A stretch of 64,000 nt of DNA from M3007 sp035299505 (GCA_035299505.1 DATGWL010000085.1:1-64000), one strand, 5' to 3'. Shown: positions 8,258 through 17,423, numbered from the stretch's first letter. The notes: generated by a model from the letters alone, not told the origin. Numbers and translations are program-made.

Positions 8258-9895
8258 TTATCTAACCAGGAAATGGATTTCTACCCGTCTGTTCAGCTGG
8301 CGGTTGATGCGACTGTCGTTGGGCACAAATGGCTTATTGGAGCCATGACCGATGTAACTCAGGCGCTTGGCATCAATTCCTTTGGTTATCAGGTAATCGC
8401 GACATCTTTTGGCGCGTTTTTCTGATAGCAAACCATTAGCCGGCTCCTGCCCCGTATTATCAGTATGTCCTTCCAGTCGGGCTTCCAGCCTGGGATCAGC
8501 CTGTAAGATACTGACTACTTCATCAAGCGTTACCAAAGAGGTGCCATACCAGTCTTCCAGTGTGGAACCAAAATAGACTGCCTTGAATGGCACGCCAGGC
8601 GCAGGCGGCATGGCTTCCGGGCAACCCTTTTTTTCCGGCAGTCCGGCCAGGGTAGGGCATTCGTCCTCCTTGTCGGCAATGCCATCGCTATCGGAGTCGG
8701 GGCAGCCTTTCAGGCGCTCGGGCCCGGCAATACCCGGACAAGCGTCTTTGTTGTCAGGTAGCCCGTCTTCATCAGAATCGGGGCATCCTTTCCAGCGAAG
8801 CTGGCCGCGCATGTCCGGACAAAGGTCTTCAGCATCAGCCACGCCGTCTTTATCCCGGTCAACAGGCGGACAGCCACGATATTCCAGGGTGCCTTTGGTG
8901 TCAGGGCAGTTGTCATCCTTGTCTGCAATGCCGTCTTCATCCATATCCGGACAGCCTTTCAGGCTGGCATGTCCGGGTACCTCCGGGCAATGGTCGTCGC
9001 GATCTGCAACACCATCTCCATCAGCATCCGGGCAGCCAAAAAGCTGCAGGTTGCCTGGACCGTCAGGGCACTGGTCGTAAATATCGGGTATGCCATCTCC
9101 GTCCCTGTCGGGTTCTACGGGTTTGGCAACGATGTCCGGGCGGGGCTCATGCTGGTTGGTTTTGGCATTTTTATCTTTTCCAAAAGCATAACTGCCGATT
9201 ATGCCGGCGTAGAAATACCAGTCGTTGTCTGAAGGGGCGCCGGCCACGCTAATGCCATCCATGTAGTCGCCCAGGGTAGGGGTTAGTATGGCTTCCAGGC
9301 CCAGGGTAAAGTGAGATCCTGCCCTGAAACGGCCGCCCAAACCAATCGGAATGCTGATGTCTGGTTTGGTATTGTGGCTTTTATCCACAGCTACCAGCAC
9401 GGGGTCCAGGTAATCGTTTGGTTGCTGGTCGTTCCAGTAAACTTTAGGGTTGGCAAAATAGACCCCGGCACCCAGGGCCAGAAACGGGCTGAAAAGCTGC
9501 CGTTTTTTGCGAAGTGTTTTGGATTTGCCCTTTTTGACGCCATATAAGCCTGTCGGGTAAAATTCGGCCAGCAGGGCAATGTCGTAAAGTGAGCCCGTAA
9601 AAGAAAGTCCTCGTTTGGAGCGCCATTCCGGGATAGCGTAGTGGCTGTCGTTGCCAGAAATACGGGCCAGAGTTAGGTTGGCGCGCAGGCAGAGGTTGTT
9701 GTTCAGGTTTTTTCTGGCATGTAAGCCTAATCCAGGATTAGCCCCAAACGTTTTTTGCCCGAGTCTCATCTCGTTGGTTTCGCCCAGATAAATAGCTGTG
9801 CCGGCGCCCAGCCCAAATTCCCAGGGCGACGGCGTTTGGCTGCCTGCGGGCTGACACAGCAGTGCCAGCAACAAGCATGAAATCGTGTTTCTCAT
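8258..9895 (-). CDS. Outer-membrane protein: beta-barrel, thrombospondin type-3 repeats, OmpA domain
   Basis: This 545-aa protein has a signal peptide (MRNTISCLLLALL to about AGSQ) and an N-terminal ~230-residue barrel-like region with alternating aromatic strands. At least six Asp-rich calcium-binding TSP3 repeats follow (pattern DxDxDGxxDxxDxCPxxxG, residues ~265-420). The C-terminal OmpA-like peptidoglycan-binding domain contains LEGHTDNTGQ and LSEKRAKRCRDYL and ends in NRRVEIHFLVR. It should tether the outer membrane to peptidoglycan, with the TSP3 segment as a calcium-stiffened spacer. The start at 9895 gives a clean signal peptide; 9916 is an alternative. It heads a possible operon with the DUF72 and lipoprotein genes. 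Confidence 0.9.
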   Translation of the reverse strand: MRNTISCLLLALLCQPAGSQTPSPWEFGLGAGTAIYLGETNEMRLGQKTFGANPGLGLHARKNLNNNLCLRANLTLARISGNDSHYAIPEWRSKRGLSFTGSLYDIALLAEFYPTGLYGVKKGKSKTLRKKRQLFSPFLALGAGVYFANPKVYWNDQQPNDYLDPVLVAVDKSHNTKPDISIPIGLGGRFRAGSHFTLGLEAILTPTLGDYMDGISVAGAPSDNDWYFYAGIIGSYAFGKDKNAKTNQHEPRPDIVAKPVEPDRDGDGIPDIYDQCPDGPGNLQLFGCPDADGDGVADRDDHCPEVPGHASLKGCPDMDEDGIADKDDNCPDTKGTLEYRGCPPVDRDKDGVADAEDLCPDMRGQLRWKGCPDSDEDGLPDNKDACPGIAGPERLKGCPDSDSDGIADKEDECPTLAGLPEKKGCPEAMPPAPGVPFKAVYFGSTLEDWYGTSLVTLDEVVSILQADPRLEARLEGHTDNTGQEPANGLLSEKRAKRCRDYLITKGIDAKRLSYIGHGSNKPFVPNDSRINRQLNRRVEIHFLVR

Positions 9896-10411
9896 AGGAT
9901 GTAAAAGGCCTGGCATATCGTATGAAAAGCCGGTATGTCATCGGTTTGGGCACAAATTACCCATTTTGGCATATATGCAATCGGAATATGTCGGGTTTAC
10001 TCGGAAAAAGTTGATCCGGGTTTCCACTTTTTACCACCCGAGTGCTTGTGGTTGTTAGGGATCTCCACATTTTACCACTGCTTATACTATTGTAACTTGT
10101 TTTGTGCTTAAATGCTGATATTAAGCGCTTGTATGTGGCTATTTTAGCTGCAAACGAGAAGGAGATGGTACATTTTTATACCTTTGGGGTTCATTTATGA
10201 TGAGATAATATAAGAAAGTTCTTTTTGTAATATTATTGATAATCAATGTTTTAAATGATAAGATAAATTTATTTTGACAAAAGAGAGATAAAAAGTGGGG
10301 ATTTGTGGGAAAATATGGAAATTGTAGATACTTTTGTCCCTGTGAAATGGTGGCTTATCCCACATACGCCCCGGCTCACGCTTAGCAGAAGTACGGTCCC
10401 ACACCACTACC
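9896..10411. other. Divergent intergenic region upstream of mraZ
   Basis: This 516-bp A/T-rich stretch has no gene. It holds two similar 16-nt tracts (near 10022 and 10060) sharing CCAC-TTTTACCAC. Two -7-like elements are present: TACCTTTG at 10179-10186 and TACTTTTG at 10329-10336. I looked for a DnaA-box cluster and found none. Confidence 0.6.
10302..10336 (+). promoter_or_regulatory. Candidate promoter of the dcw cluster
   Basis: TTTG (10302-10305), a 23-bp spacer and TACTTTTG (10329-10336) fit the Bacteroidota consensus. The site is about 75 bp before mraZ, giving a leader of roughly 65 nt. MraZ often binds repeats upstream of its own gene, but I see no clear repeat triplet here. Confidence 0.5.
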
Positions 10412-10894
10412 ATGCAACTTATAGGCGAATATCCGGTGGCCCTTGATGAAAAGGGTCGTCTGCGCTTGCCAACTGCGCTGCTCCGTCAGTTGCCCGCTCA
10501 TGCAGCAGGGTCCAACGGCGAGGGTGCATCCTATGAGTTCGTAGTAAACCGGGGGTTTGAGAAGTGTCTCACACTTTACCCCAAACCGGTCTGGGACGGC
10601 ATAGCTGCCAAGTTGAGCCGTCTCAATAGTTTCAATGACCGGAACCGCGCATTTATCCGCTCCTTTCATTACGGAGCATATCCATTAACTACGGATAGCG
10701 CGGACAGAATCCTGTTGCAGAAGCCTTTGTTGGACTATGCGGGTATAGCCAAAGAAGCCGTATTGCTTGCCATGGGGGGCAAGATCGAAATCTGGTCGCC
10801 AGAGCAATACACTTCCACCGCCGCCTTTGATCCGAATGAGTTTGCCGATTTGGCCAACACGGTGATGGGTGGTGATGACGAGATTGAGCTTTAA
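10412..10894 (+). CDS. mraZ: MraZ, transcriptional regulator of the dcw cluster
   Basis: This 160-aa protein has two AbrB/MraZ-type swapped-hairpin domains. The first begins IGEYPVALDEKGRLRLPTAL, and the second repeats the pattern less strictly around YPLTTDSADRILLQKPLLDYAGI. MraZ binds DNA upstream of the cluster and usually represses it. It is the first gene of the dcw cluster, as in most bacteria, and lies 73 nt before rsmH. It is slightly longer than E. coli MraZ (152 aa), through an inserted loop (PAHAAGSNGEGA) in domain 1. Confidence 0.95.
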   Translation: MQLIGEYPVALDEKGRLRLPTALLRQLPAHAAGSNGEGASYEFVVNRGFEKCLTLYPKPVWDGIAAKLSRLNSFNDRNRAFIRSFHYGAYPLTTDSADRILLQKPLLDYAGIAKEAVLLAMGGKIEIWSPEQYTSTAAFDPNEFADLANTVMGGDDEIEL

Positions 10895-10967
10895 GCGAAC
10901 TATCAGGAAAAGGCTCTTTGCTGAATACTGATGGTAACCGTTGGAAGTTCATCCTTCAGGTTGAACT

Positions 10968-11885
10968 ATGGTGTACCACGAAACTGTCCTCTTGTACGAA
11001 AGCATTGATTTACTGGGCGTTACGCCTGGTGGAACCTATGTTGATGCAACGTTTGGCGGAGGCGGGCACTCCCGTTTGATCCTGGAAAAAATGGGCGGAA
11101 AAGGCCGCTTGTTTGCTTTTGATCAGGATGAAGACGCCAAACGAAACACCGAGCAGCCAGAGTTTTCAGGCAATCAGGGATTCGTTTTCGTTCCATCAAA
11201 TTTCAGGCATTTGAAACGTCAGTTGCGGGCGGAAGGCGTACGGCCGGGCACCGTACAAGGCATCCTGGCCGATTTGGGCGTGAGCAGTTATCAGCTCGAT
11301 ACTGCCGAGCGGGGCTTTTCCTATCGTTTTGATGCCGCGCTCGATATGCGCATGAACCGGCAGGATGGCGAAACCGCTGCCGATTTGCTTAATACCCGGA
11401 ATGCAGAAGAGCTCCAGCGGATTTTCAGCGAACTGGGCGAGGTGCGGAATGCCAAAACGCTTGCGCATGCAGTGGTGCGTGAGCGCGAAAAAATCCCGTT
11501 CAGAACCACTGGAGACCTGGTGGAACTGTGCAGCAAAAACCTCATGGGCGAACGCATGCGATACCTGTCGCAAGTGTTTCAAGCCCTGCGGATGGAAGTG
11601 AACGATGAACTGGGAGCACTGGAGGATTTCCTTAAAGACTCCCTGGAAATGCTGGCCCCTGAAGGCCGACTGGCGGTTATCACCTTCCACAGCCTGGAAG
11701 ATAGAATGGTAAAGAACTTCCTTAAATCAGGCAATGTAAACGGAGAAATAAACCAGGATTTCTACGGAAACATCAGCAGGCCCTGGACCCTCATTACCAA
11801 AAAACCAATTGAACCCGGACAAAAAGAAATCGCCCAGAACACCCGGGCCAGAAGTTCAAAACTCAGAGTAGCCTCAAAAATTTAA
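10968..11885 (+). CDS. rsmH: 16S rRNA (cytosine-1402-N4)-methyltransferase RsmH
   Basis: This 305-aa SAM-dependent methyltransferase modifies N4 of C1402 in 16S rRNA. It shows the family N-terminus HETVLLYESIDLL and the SAM motif YVDATFGGGGHS, then LADLGVSSYQLD, the ERGFSYRFDAALDMRM block, FQALRMEVNDEL and AVITFHSLEDRMVK. The C-terminal RARSSKLRVA is also typical. It sits second in the dcw cluster. The stop is followed at once by nine TCAC units leading into the next gene. Confidence 0.97.
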   Translation: MVYHETVLLYESIDLLGVTPGGTYVDATFGGGGHSRLILEKMGGKGRLFAFDQDEDAKRNTEQPEFSGNQGFVFVPSNFRHLKRQLRAEGVRPGTVQGILADLGVSSYQLDTAERGFSYRFDAALDMRMNRQDGETAADLLNTRNAEELQRIFSELGEVRNAKTLAHAVVREREKIPFRTTGDLVELCSKNLMGERMRYLSQVFQALRMEVNDELGALEDFLKDSLEMLAPEGRLAVITFHSLEDRMVKNFLKSGNVNGEINQDFYGNISRPWTLITKKPIEPGQKEIAQNTRARSSKLRVASKI

Positions 11886-11921
11886 TCACTCACTCACTCA
11901 CTCACTCACTCACTCACTCAC
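11886..11921. repeat. Tetranucleotide repeat (TCAC)9 before ftsL
   Basis: Nine perfect TCAC units fill the 37-nt gap between the rsmH stop and the TTG start of the next gene, ending one base before that start codon. Such repeats can change length by slipped-strand mispairing. Here a change would alter the translation-initiation region rather than a reading frame. Confidence 0.95.
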
Positions 11922-11922
11922 A

Positions 11923-12231
11923 TTGGCCAACAAGCTCCTCAATGCCCTCAACGTTAGTCGCCACACCACCGATCTGGTTTTTGGCAACTTTCAGTTTTTG
12001 CTCTTTCTGGGCGGATTGGGCATTTTGTATATCGCCAATGCGCATTATGCAGAGAAAGGGGTGCGACGGATACAGTTGTTGCAAAAAGAAATAAAAGAGC
12101 TCAAATGGGAATACACTTCCATCAAAAGCGAGACCATGTATAAAAGCATGCAAAGTCAAATTGATGAAGACCTGGAACCCGTAGGACTCGATCTGGAAAA
12201 TAAAGGCCCCAAAGTCATCATCTTAAAATAA
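11923..12231 (+). CDS. ftsL: FtsL-like division protein
   Basis: This 102-aa bitopic membrane protein has a short basic cytoplasmic N-terminus, one transmembrane helix at about residues 22-40 (FQFLLFLGGLGILYIANAHY) and a coiled-coil-prone segment (RRIQLLQKEIKELKWEYTSIKSE). This architecture and its place between rsmH and ftsI fit FtsL, which joins FtsQ/FtsB-type proteins to activate FtsW/FtsI. FtsL is too divergent for sequence alone to prove it. No ATG or GTG is available in frame upstream before the stop of the tetranucleotide tract, so the start is the TTG at 11923, an unusual choice directly after the TCAC repeat. Confidence 0.78.
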   Translation: MANKLLNALNVSRHTTDLVFGNFQFLLFLGGLGILYIANAHYAEKGVRRIQLLQKEIKELKWEYTSIKSETMYKSMQSQIDEDLEPVGLDLENKGPKVIILK

Positions 12232-12242
12232 ACATGTAAACC

Positions 12243-12270
12243 TTCCCGGAATGCCATTTCGGGATACATA
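12243..12270. repeat. Short hairpin repeat, family CCCGGAAT (copy 1)
   Basis: CCCGGAAT and ATTTCGGG flank a 3-nt loop, and GATACAT follows. Related copies begin at 24100 and 62399; all three lie shortly upstream of a start codon (ftsI, ftsQ and the MOSC gene). Confidence 0.8.
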
Positions 12271-12286
12271 AACCGCATTAACCCTC

Positions 12287-14452
12287 GTGCTCAACATCAA
12301 AAACGAAGTCCTCATCCGTGTGTACTCGGTGGCAGCCGTAGTACTGGTGGTGGCTGTTGTGATCTTGATGCGTCTGGTTCAGCTGACGGTTACGGACGCC
12401 CATATCTGGGAAGCCAAAGCCGATAGCCTGTATGTGAAACTTGTAGATGTGCCCAGCCAGAGAGGTAATGTGCTGGCCGATGATGGATCGCTGCTGGCTA
12501 CCTCACTTCCGTTCTTTGACATACATTTTGACGCCAAAGCCGAAGGGCTGACAGAGGAAATATTCAATGATCAGGCTGTGGACAGTCTGGCCTGGTTGCT
12601 TTCCACGTACATAGACCCGCAGTATACGCCAGGTGCTTACCGGGAATGGCTGGACACTTTACGCCATGCCGATCCACGCACCCGCGGGATCCGGTATGTG
12701 CCCATTGCCAAGAACCTGCCATATTCCAAGTACCTGCTAATCAAGTCGTTCCCGATTTTCAGGGAGGGACGGCATGCCGGTGGTTTCATTGCCGAGCAGG
12801 TTAGCAAACGGGAAAGGCCATTTAAAATCCTGGCACAGCGTACCATTGGTTACGCGCAGCGGGAAGGAGCTCTGCCTGTGGGTATTGAAGGCAGTTTCAA
12901 TACTATTTTAGACGGTAAACGGGAAGATTACCCCAAGCAACTCATGCTTCGCGTGCCGGGCGATGTGTACATCCCGGTAGATGATCTGGCTGAAATAGAG
13001 CCGGCTGCCGGAGACGATGTGGTAACTACTCTTGACATTAATATTCAGGATGCAGCTGAAACAGCTCTGCTGAATGCCTGTCAAACACACAATGCCGATC
13101 ACGGTTGCGCCATTGTTATGGAGGTGAAAACCGGAAAAATCCGGGCCATGGCCAATATTGGCAGAACCCAGTCTGAAGGCAAAACCGGATATTGGGAAAC
13201 CTACAACTACGCCGTAGGTGAGCGCGTAGAGCCAGGCTCTATGTTTAAACTGGCCACATTCATGGCGCTCATGGAGACTGGTGCTATCGACGATTTTGAA
13301 GAAAAAGTGCCTGTTTACAAGGGTAAAGTGCAGATATACGATGAAGAATTGGTGGATGCGCATCCGCATGGCATGGACTCCATGAGCATCAAACAAATTT
13401 TTGCGCTGTCTTCCAACGTAGGCACAGCTACCCTGACACAGAAGTATTTCAAAAACAAATCGGCGGCTTTCGTGCAGCAACTGCGCGAATTCAACCTGGA
13501 TCAACCTACAGGTATAGAAATCGGTGGAGAAGAAAACCCGATCCTGAAAAACCCGGACGACCCCAAAAGCGAATGGAGCGGTACTACGCTGCCCTGGATG
13601 AGTATTGGATATGAGTTGTTGCTCACACCCTTGCAAATGCTCACCTTCTTTAATGCAGTAGCCAACGATGGACGTTTGATGCGGCCGTATCTGGTGCAAC
13701 GCACCGAGCATTATGGCGAAATGGTGAAGGAATTCAGGCCATATACCGTAAAAAGAAGCATAGCATCCCAAAATACCATCCGCAAAGCGAAAGAACTATT
13801 GAAAGAAGTAGTGAAAACCGGTACTGCAAAAAACATCCAACCGGCCTATTTCGATATCGCCGGTAAAACCGGCACTGCGCAATTGAACTACCACAAATTC
13901 CGGGCCTCCAAGGGTATTCGGCACCAGGCCGGCTTTTGCGGGTTTTTCCCGGCAGATAATCCGGTGTATTCCTGCATCGTAGTGATCAGTGAGCCGGAAC
14001 GCGGCGGATATCACGGGGCAGAAGTGGCAGCGCCTGTTTTTCGGCAGATAGCTGATAAGTGTTTTGCCATGAAAGCAGCGTTGCATACTCCCATCAATGC
14101 CGCTAAACCAACGCCATTGCGCAAAAATCAATTGCCTGGATTTGATGCCGGCAGAAAAGAAGACCTGAAGGAAAGTATGGAATGGCTTGGACTGGATTTC
14201 AATATGGGCGAAGATGTGGAAGAATGGGGCGTGCTGGTGGCCAAAGACAGCGTCGGGCTTAACCTGCAAAACCGTTCAGTGAACGATAAAACAGTGCCTT
14301 CGGTGGTAGGCATGGGGTTGAAAGACGCCATTTACCTGCTGGAGAACCGTGGGTGCAAGGTACGGGCCGATGGGGTAGGGAAGGTGCGAAGTCAGAGTTT
14401 GGCGCCAGGTACCAAGGCGAGTGGACAAACCTGTGTATTGTACTTAAACTAA
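12287..14452 (+). CDS. ftsI: Penicillin-binding protein 3-type transpeptidase with C-terminal PASTA domain
   Basis: This 721-aa septal class B PBP cross-links peptidoglycan with FtsW. One transmembrane helix lies at ~9-28, a dimerisation domain at ~60-230, and the transpeptidase domain has SxxK at Ser318-Lys321 (PGSMFK), SxN at 375-377 (SSN) and KTG at 527-529 (GKTGTAQ). A single PASTA domain occupies about the last 60 residues (VPSVVGMGLKDAIYLLENRG). All catalytic motifs are intact. I use the GTG at 12287; no ATG in frame precedes the membrane helix. The gene follows ftsL by 55 nt and precedes murE by about 11 nt. Confidence 0.95.
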   Translation: MLNIKNEVLIRVYSVAAVVLVVAVVILMRLVQLTVTDAHIWEAKADSLYVKLVDVPSQRGNVLADDGSLLATSLPFFDIHFDAKAEGLTEEIFNDQAVDSLAWLLSTYIDPQYTPGAYREWLDTLRHADPRTRGIRYVPIAKNLPYSKYLLIKSFPIFREGRHAGGFIAEQVSKRERPFKILAQRTIGYAQREGALPVGIEGSFNTILDGKREDYPKQLMLRVPGDVYIPVDDLAEIEPAAGDDVVTTLDINIQDAAETALLNACQTHNADHGCAIVMEVKTGKIRAMANIGRTQSEGKTGYWETYNYAVGERVEPGSMFKLATFMALMETGAIDDFEEKVPVYKGKVQIYDEELVDAHPHGMDSMSIKQIFALSSNVGTATLTQKYFKNKSAAFVQQLREFNLDQPTGIEIGGEENPILKNPDDPKSEWSGTTLPWMSIGYELLLTPLQMLTFFNAVANDGRLMRPYLVQRTEHYGEMVKEFRPYTVKRSIASQNTIRKAKELLKEVVKTGTAKNIQPAYFDIAGKTGTAQLNYHKFRASKGIRHQAGFCGFFPADNPVYSCIVVISEPERGGYHGAEVAAPVFRQIADKCFAMKAALHTPINAAKPTPLRKNQLPGFDAGRKEDLKESMEWLGLDFNMGEDVEEWGVLVAKDSVGLNLQNRSVNDKTVPSVVGMGLKDAIYLLENRGCKVRADGVGKVRSQSLAPGTKASGQTCVLYLN

Positions 14453-14463
14453 ATGAACTAGAA

Positions 14464-15927
14464 GTGCAACTAATTGAACTCATACAAGGCCTGCAAGGGC
14501 TTGACATCCAGGGAGAAACCCGGATCGACATCGGACAAGTCCGGTTCGATAGTCGCATGGTTACGCACGGAGATGTTTTTGTGGCGGTACGCGGTGTTGC
14601 GGCGGATGGGCATCAGTTTATACCTGTGGCGCTTGAGAAAGGGGCAAAGGTGATTGTTTGTGAAGCCTGGACCGGTGTTTCAGAAGCAACCGTCATTCGG
14701 GTGAAAGACAGTGCGGAAATGCTGGGGGTATTGGCCTCCCGTTTTTACGGCAATCCTTCAGACGCTTTTACGCTGATTGGGATAACCGGCACGAATGGTA
14801 AAACCACAACGACCACCCTGCTTTGGCAATTATTTACGGCATTGGGGTATAAATGTGGTCTGATTGGCACTGTGGAAAACAGAATTGGAGAGGCCATCAT
14901 TCCCAGCACCCATACCACCCCGGACGCGGTTCGGTTGCATGCCTTGTTCCGGGAAATGGCTGATGCCGGCTGTAGCCATGTGTTTATGGAGGTGAGCAGT
15001 CATGCCGTTCATCAGCGCCGGATAGCCGGTGCAAGATTTGCAGGCGGCGTTTTCACCAACCTGACACACGACCACCTGGATTACCATGGCACTTTCGCGA
15101 ATTACCGGGATGCCAAAAAGAAGTTCTTTGACGATTTACCCAAAGGCGCCTTTGCCCTGACCAATGTAGATGATAAAAATGGCATGGTCATGTTGCAAAA
15201 TACCCAGGCGCGCAAATACAGTTACGGTTTGAAAAAGCCGGCTGATTTCAAAACCAAAATCATTGAAAACAGCCTGACAGGGCTTCATCTGGAGCTGAAC
15301 GGAATGGAGTTGTTTGTACGGTTGATTGGCGAGTTTAATGCCTACAACCTCACGGCAGCTTATGCGGTAGGCGCTCTGTTGAGTGAGGCAAGCCGGCAGG
15401 TGGACACGGATCAATTACTCACAGCCCTGAGTAATCTGCCAGGCGCTGAAGGCCGTTTTGAATACGTGGTACATCCGGTGAAACAGGGCTGTATAGGCAT
15501 AGTGGATTATGCGCATACCCCTGATGCATTGGAAAAAGTACTGGAAACCATTGCCAAACTGAAAAAGAAAACATCCAGGGTAATAGCGGTAACCGGAGCT
15601 GGTGGCGACCGGGATAAGGCAAAACGGCCGGTAATGGCCCAGGTTTGCGCCCAACTCAGTGATCAGCTTATCCTGACCTCAGACAACCCCAGGACCGAAG
15701 ATCCGGCGGCTATCCTCAAAGACATGGAGGCTGGATTGGATGAAAAAGGATTGCAAAAAACGCTGGTCATTCAGGATCGTGAGCAGGCCATCAAAACGGC
15801 CGTCAGGCTCGCCGGACCGGGCGATGTGATTTTGGTTGCCGGTAAAGGACACGAAAAGTATCAGGATATTCAGGGTGTAAAGCATCCGTTCGACGACAAA
15901 GCGATGTTGTTGAAATATTTTGAGTAA
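14464..15927 (+). CDS. murE: UDP-MurNAc-tripeptide synthetase MurE (meso-DAP adding)
   Basis: This 487-aa cytoplasmic Mur ligase adds the third amino acid to UDP-MurNAc-L-Ala-D-Glu. The ATP-binding loop is GITGTNGKTTTT, and the substrate block VRFDSRMVTHGDVFVAVRG is near the N-terminus. DNPR in LTSDNPRTEDP marks specificity for meso-diaminopimelate. The frame is open well into ftsI, but I choose the GTG at 14464, 11 nt after the ftsI stop, because it gives the normal N-terminus and the family length of about 490 aa. No ATG lies in frame between the ftsI stop and the first conserved block. Confidence 0.95.
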   Translation: MQLIELIQGLQGLDIQGETRIDIGQVRFDSRMVTHGDVFVAVRGVAADGHQFIPVALEKGAKVIVCEAWTGVSEATVIRVKDSAEMLGVLASRFYGNPSDAFTLIGITGTNGKTTTTTLLWQLFTALGYKCGLIGTVENRIGEAIIPSTHTTPDAVRLHALFREMADAGCSHVFMEVSSHAVHQRRIAGARFAGGVFTNLTHDHLDYHGTFANYRDAKKKFFDDLPKGAFALTNVDDKNGMVMLQNTQARKYSYGLKKPADFKTKIIENSLTGLHLELNGMELFVRLIGEFNAYNLTAAYAVGALLSEASRQVDTDQLLTALSNLPGAEGRFEYVVHPVKQGCIGIVDYAHTPDALEKVLETIAKLKKKTSRVIAVTGAGGDRDKAKRPVMAQVCAQLSDQLILTSDNPRTEDPAAILKDMEAGLDEKGLQKTLVIQDREQAIKTAVRLAGPGDVILVAGKGHEKYQDIQGVKHPFDDKAMLLKYFE

Positions 15928-15941
15928 CAGAAGAAAACACC

Positions 15942-16137
15942 CCCGCACATGCGGGTAAAGATAAAATAGTGGAGGGACTACTATTTTGATTTTGAGCCGG
16001 TTGCGGGGCGATGAAACATCGCCCCACAGCCAAATTTAAGTACATGATTGAAGAGTACATGAGTACATGCGGTAAGAGGGGGGCGAAGCCCCCAATAAAG
16101 CCCCATAGGGGCGTAACTTCAGTAGCCCCGTAGGGGC
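15942..16137. repeat. Cluster of small hairpins between murE and mraY
   Basis: Six short inverted repeats fall within 200 bp: CCCGCA/TGCGGG (15942-15955), AAAATAGT/ACTATTTT (15963-15987), GGGGCGATG/CATCGCCCC (16005-16025), GGGGGC/GCCCCC (16079-16093), and two near-identical direct copies of GCCCC-nTA-GGGGC (16100-16112, 16125-16137). There is no open frame. This is the longest non-coding gap inside the dcw cluster upstream of ftsA. Confidence 0.85.
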
Positions 16138-16154
16138 GCAATATTAGTAACACC

Positions 16155-17414
16155 ATGCTGACCCATCTATTTGAATACCTAAAAGAACATTACGACCTGC
16201 CGGGAGCGGGCTTGTTCAAGTTCATCTCGTTCAGGGCAGGTATTGCCATGTTGTTATCCCTGCTGATTTCTCTGGTTATCGGCAAACGGATCATAGACTG
16301 GCTGAGAAGGGCGCAGATTGGTGAAACAGTACGCGATTTGGGACTGGCGGGCCAAACCTCCAAAGCAGGTACCCCAACTATGGGTGGTATTATCATCGTG
16401 GCAGCCACGTTGATCCCTTGCCTGCTCATGGCCCGTTTGGACAACGTATATATCCTGCTGATGCTTTTCAGCACTGTCTGGATGTTTACCATCGGGTTTA
16501 TTGACGATTATATAAAGGTGTTCAAAAAGGATAAAGAGGGATTGAAAGGACGGTTTAAGATCATGGGACAGGTTGGTTTGGGTTTGATAGTAGGCATTAC
16601 CATGTTGGTCAACGATGAAGTAGTAGTGCGGATGGATCCGGAAACGGCAGCGCAAAAAGGGTACACCGTGATGGAAACACTTTTCGTCAAAGACCCTACT
16701 GCGGCCAATACCTATAAGGAGATGGTGTATGTAAAAGCGCCCATCACCAATGTGCCATTCTTCAAAAACAACGAACTGGACTACTCCCGTTTTCTGTGGT
16801 TTTTGGGCGATAACGCGAGGGATTTGAGCTCTATTTTCTTCGTCATTATGGTCATAATAGTCATAACGGCGGTGAGTAACGGTGCAAATCTGACGGATGG
16901 ACTGGACGGGCAGGCAGCGGGTGTTTCGGCGATCGTGATTTTTGCTTTGGGCATGTTGGCCTATTTGAGCGGCAACTCCCTGGCAGCAGACTTTTTGAAG
17001 ATTTTTTACATCCCGTACAGTAGTGAGTTGGTGGTGTTTTCGGCTTGTTTACTGGGTGGTTGTATTGGCTTTTTGTGGTACAACGTATTTCCGGCACGGG
17101 TATTTATGGGCGATACAGGTAGTTTGACCCTGGGCGGCATCATCGCCTCCCTGGCCATAATTACCCGAAAAGAACTCCTGATCCCGGTTTTGTGTGGTGT
17201 GTTTCTGATTGAAAACCTGTCGGTAATCATTCAGGTATGGTATTTCAAATATACCAAAAAGAAATACGGTGAGGGTAGAAGGGTGTTCCTGATGGCGCCG
17301 CTTCATCACCACTATCAGAAAAAAGGATATCATGAAGTGACCATTTCTGTGCGCTTCTGGATTGTGCAAATACTGTTGGCGGTAGCCACCATTATTACAT
17401 TGAAGATTCGATAA
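16155..17414 (+). CDS. mraY: Phospho-MurNAc-pentapeptide transferase MraY
   Basis: This 419-aa multi-pass inner-membrane enzyme makes lipid I from UDP-MurNAc-pentapeptide and undecaprenyl phosphate. Diagnostic blocks: GTPTMGGIIIV, FIDDYIKVFKKDKEGLKGRFK with the catalytic Asp pair, NLTDGLDGQAAG, FMGDTGSLTLGG and PLHHHYQKKGY. It is longer than E. coli MraY (360 aa) because of a ~60-residue insertion around residues 155-215 (VRMDPETAAQKG to FLGD), a feature I recall from Bacteroidota MraY. It lies 9 nt before murD. Confidence 0.97.
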   Translation: MLTHLFEYLKEHYDLPGAGLFKFISFRAGIAMLLSLLISLVIGKRIIDWLRRAQIGETVRDLGLAGQTSKAGTPTMGGIIIVAATLIPCLLMARLDNVYILLMLFSTVWMFTIGFIDDYIKVFKKDKEGLKGRFKIMGQVGLGLIVGITMLVNDEVVVRMDPETAAQKGYTVMETLFVKDPTAANTYKEMVYVKAPITNVPFFKNNELDYSRFLWFLGDNARDLSSIFFVIMVIIVITAVSNGANLTDGLDGQAAGVSAIVIFALGMLAYLSGNSLAADFLKIFYIPYSSELVVFSACLLGGCIGFLWYNVFPARVFMGDTGSLTLGGIIASLAIITRKELLIPVLCGVFLIENLSVIIQVWYFKYTKKKYGEGRRVFLMAPLHHHYQKKGYHEVTISVRFWIVQILLAVATIITLKIR

Positions 17415-17423
17415 ACAGCAGAC

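Noticed and set aside
9896..10411. The A/T-rich gap before mraZ as a replication origin
   Set aside because: Only imperfect TTATCCCACA-like words are present; there is no cluster of DnaA boxes and no dnaA or dnaN nearby.
12908..13771. 287-codon minus-strand open frame opposite ftsI
   Set aside because: Antisense to the transpeptidase domain, with no family similarity or promoter.
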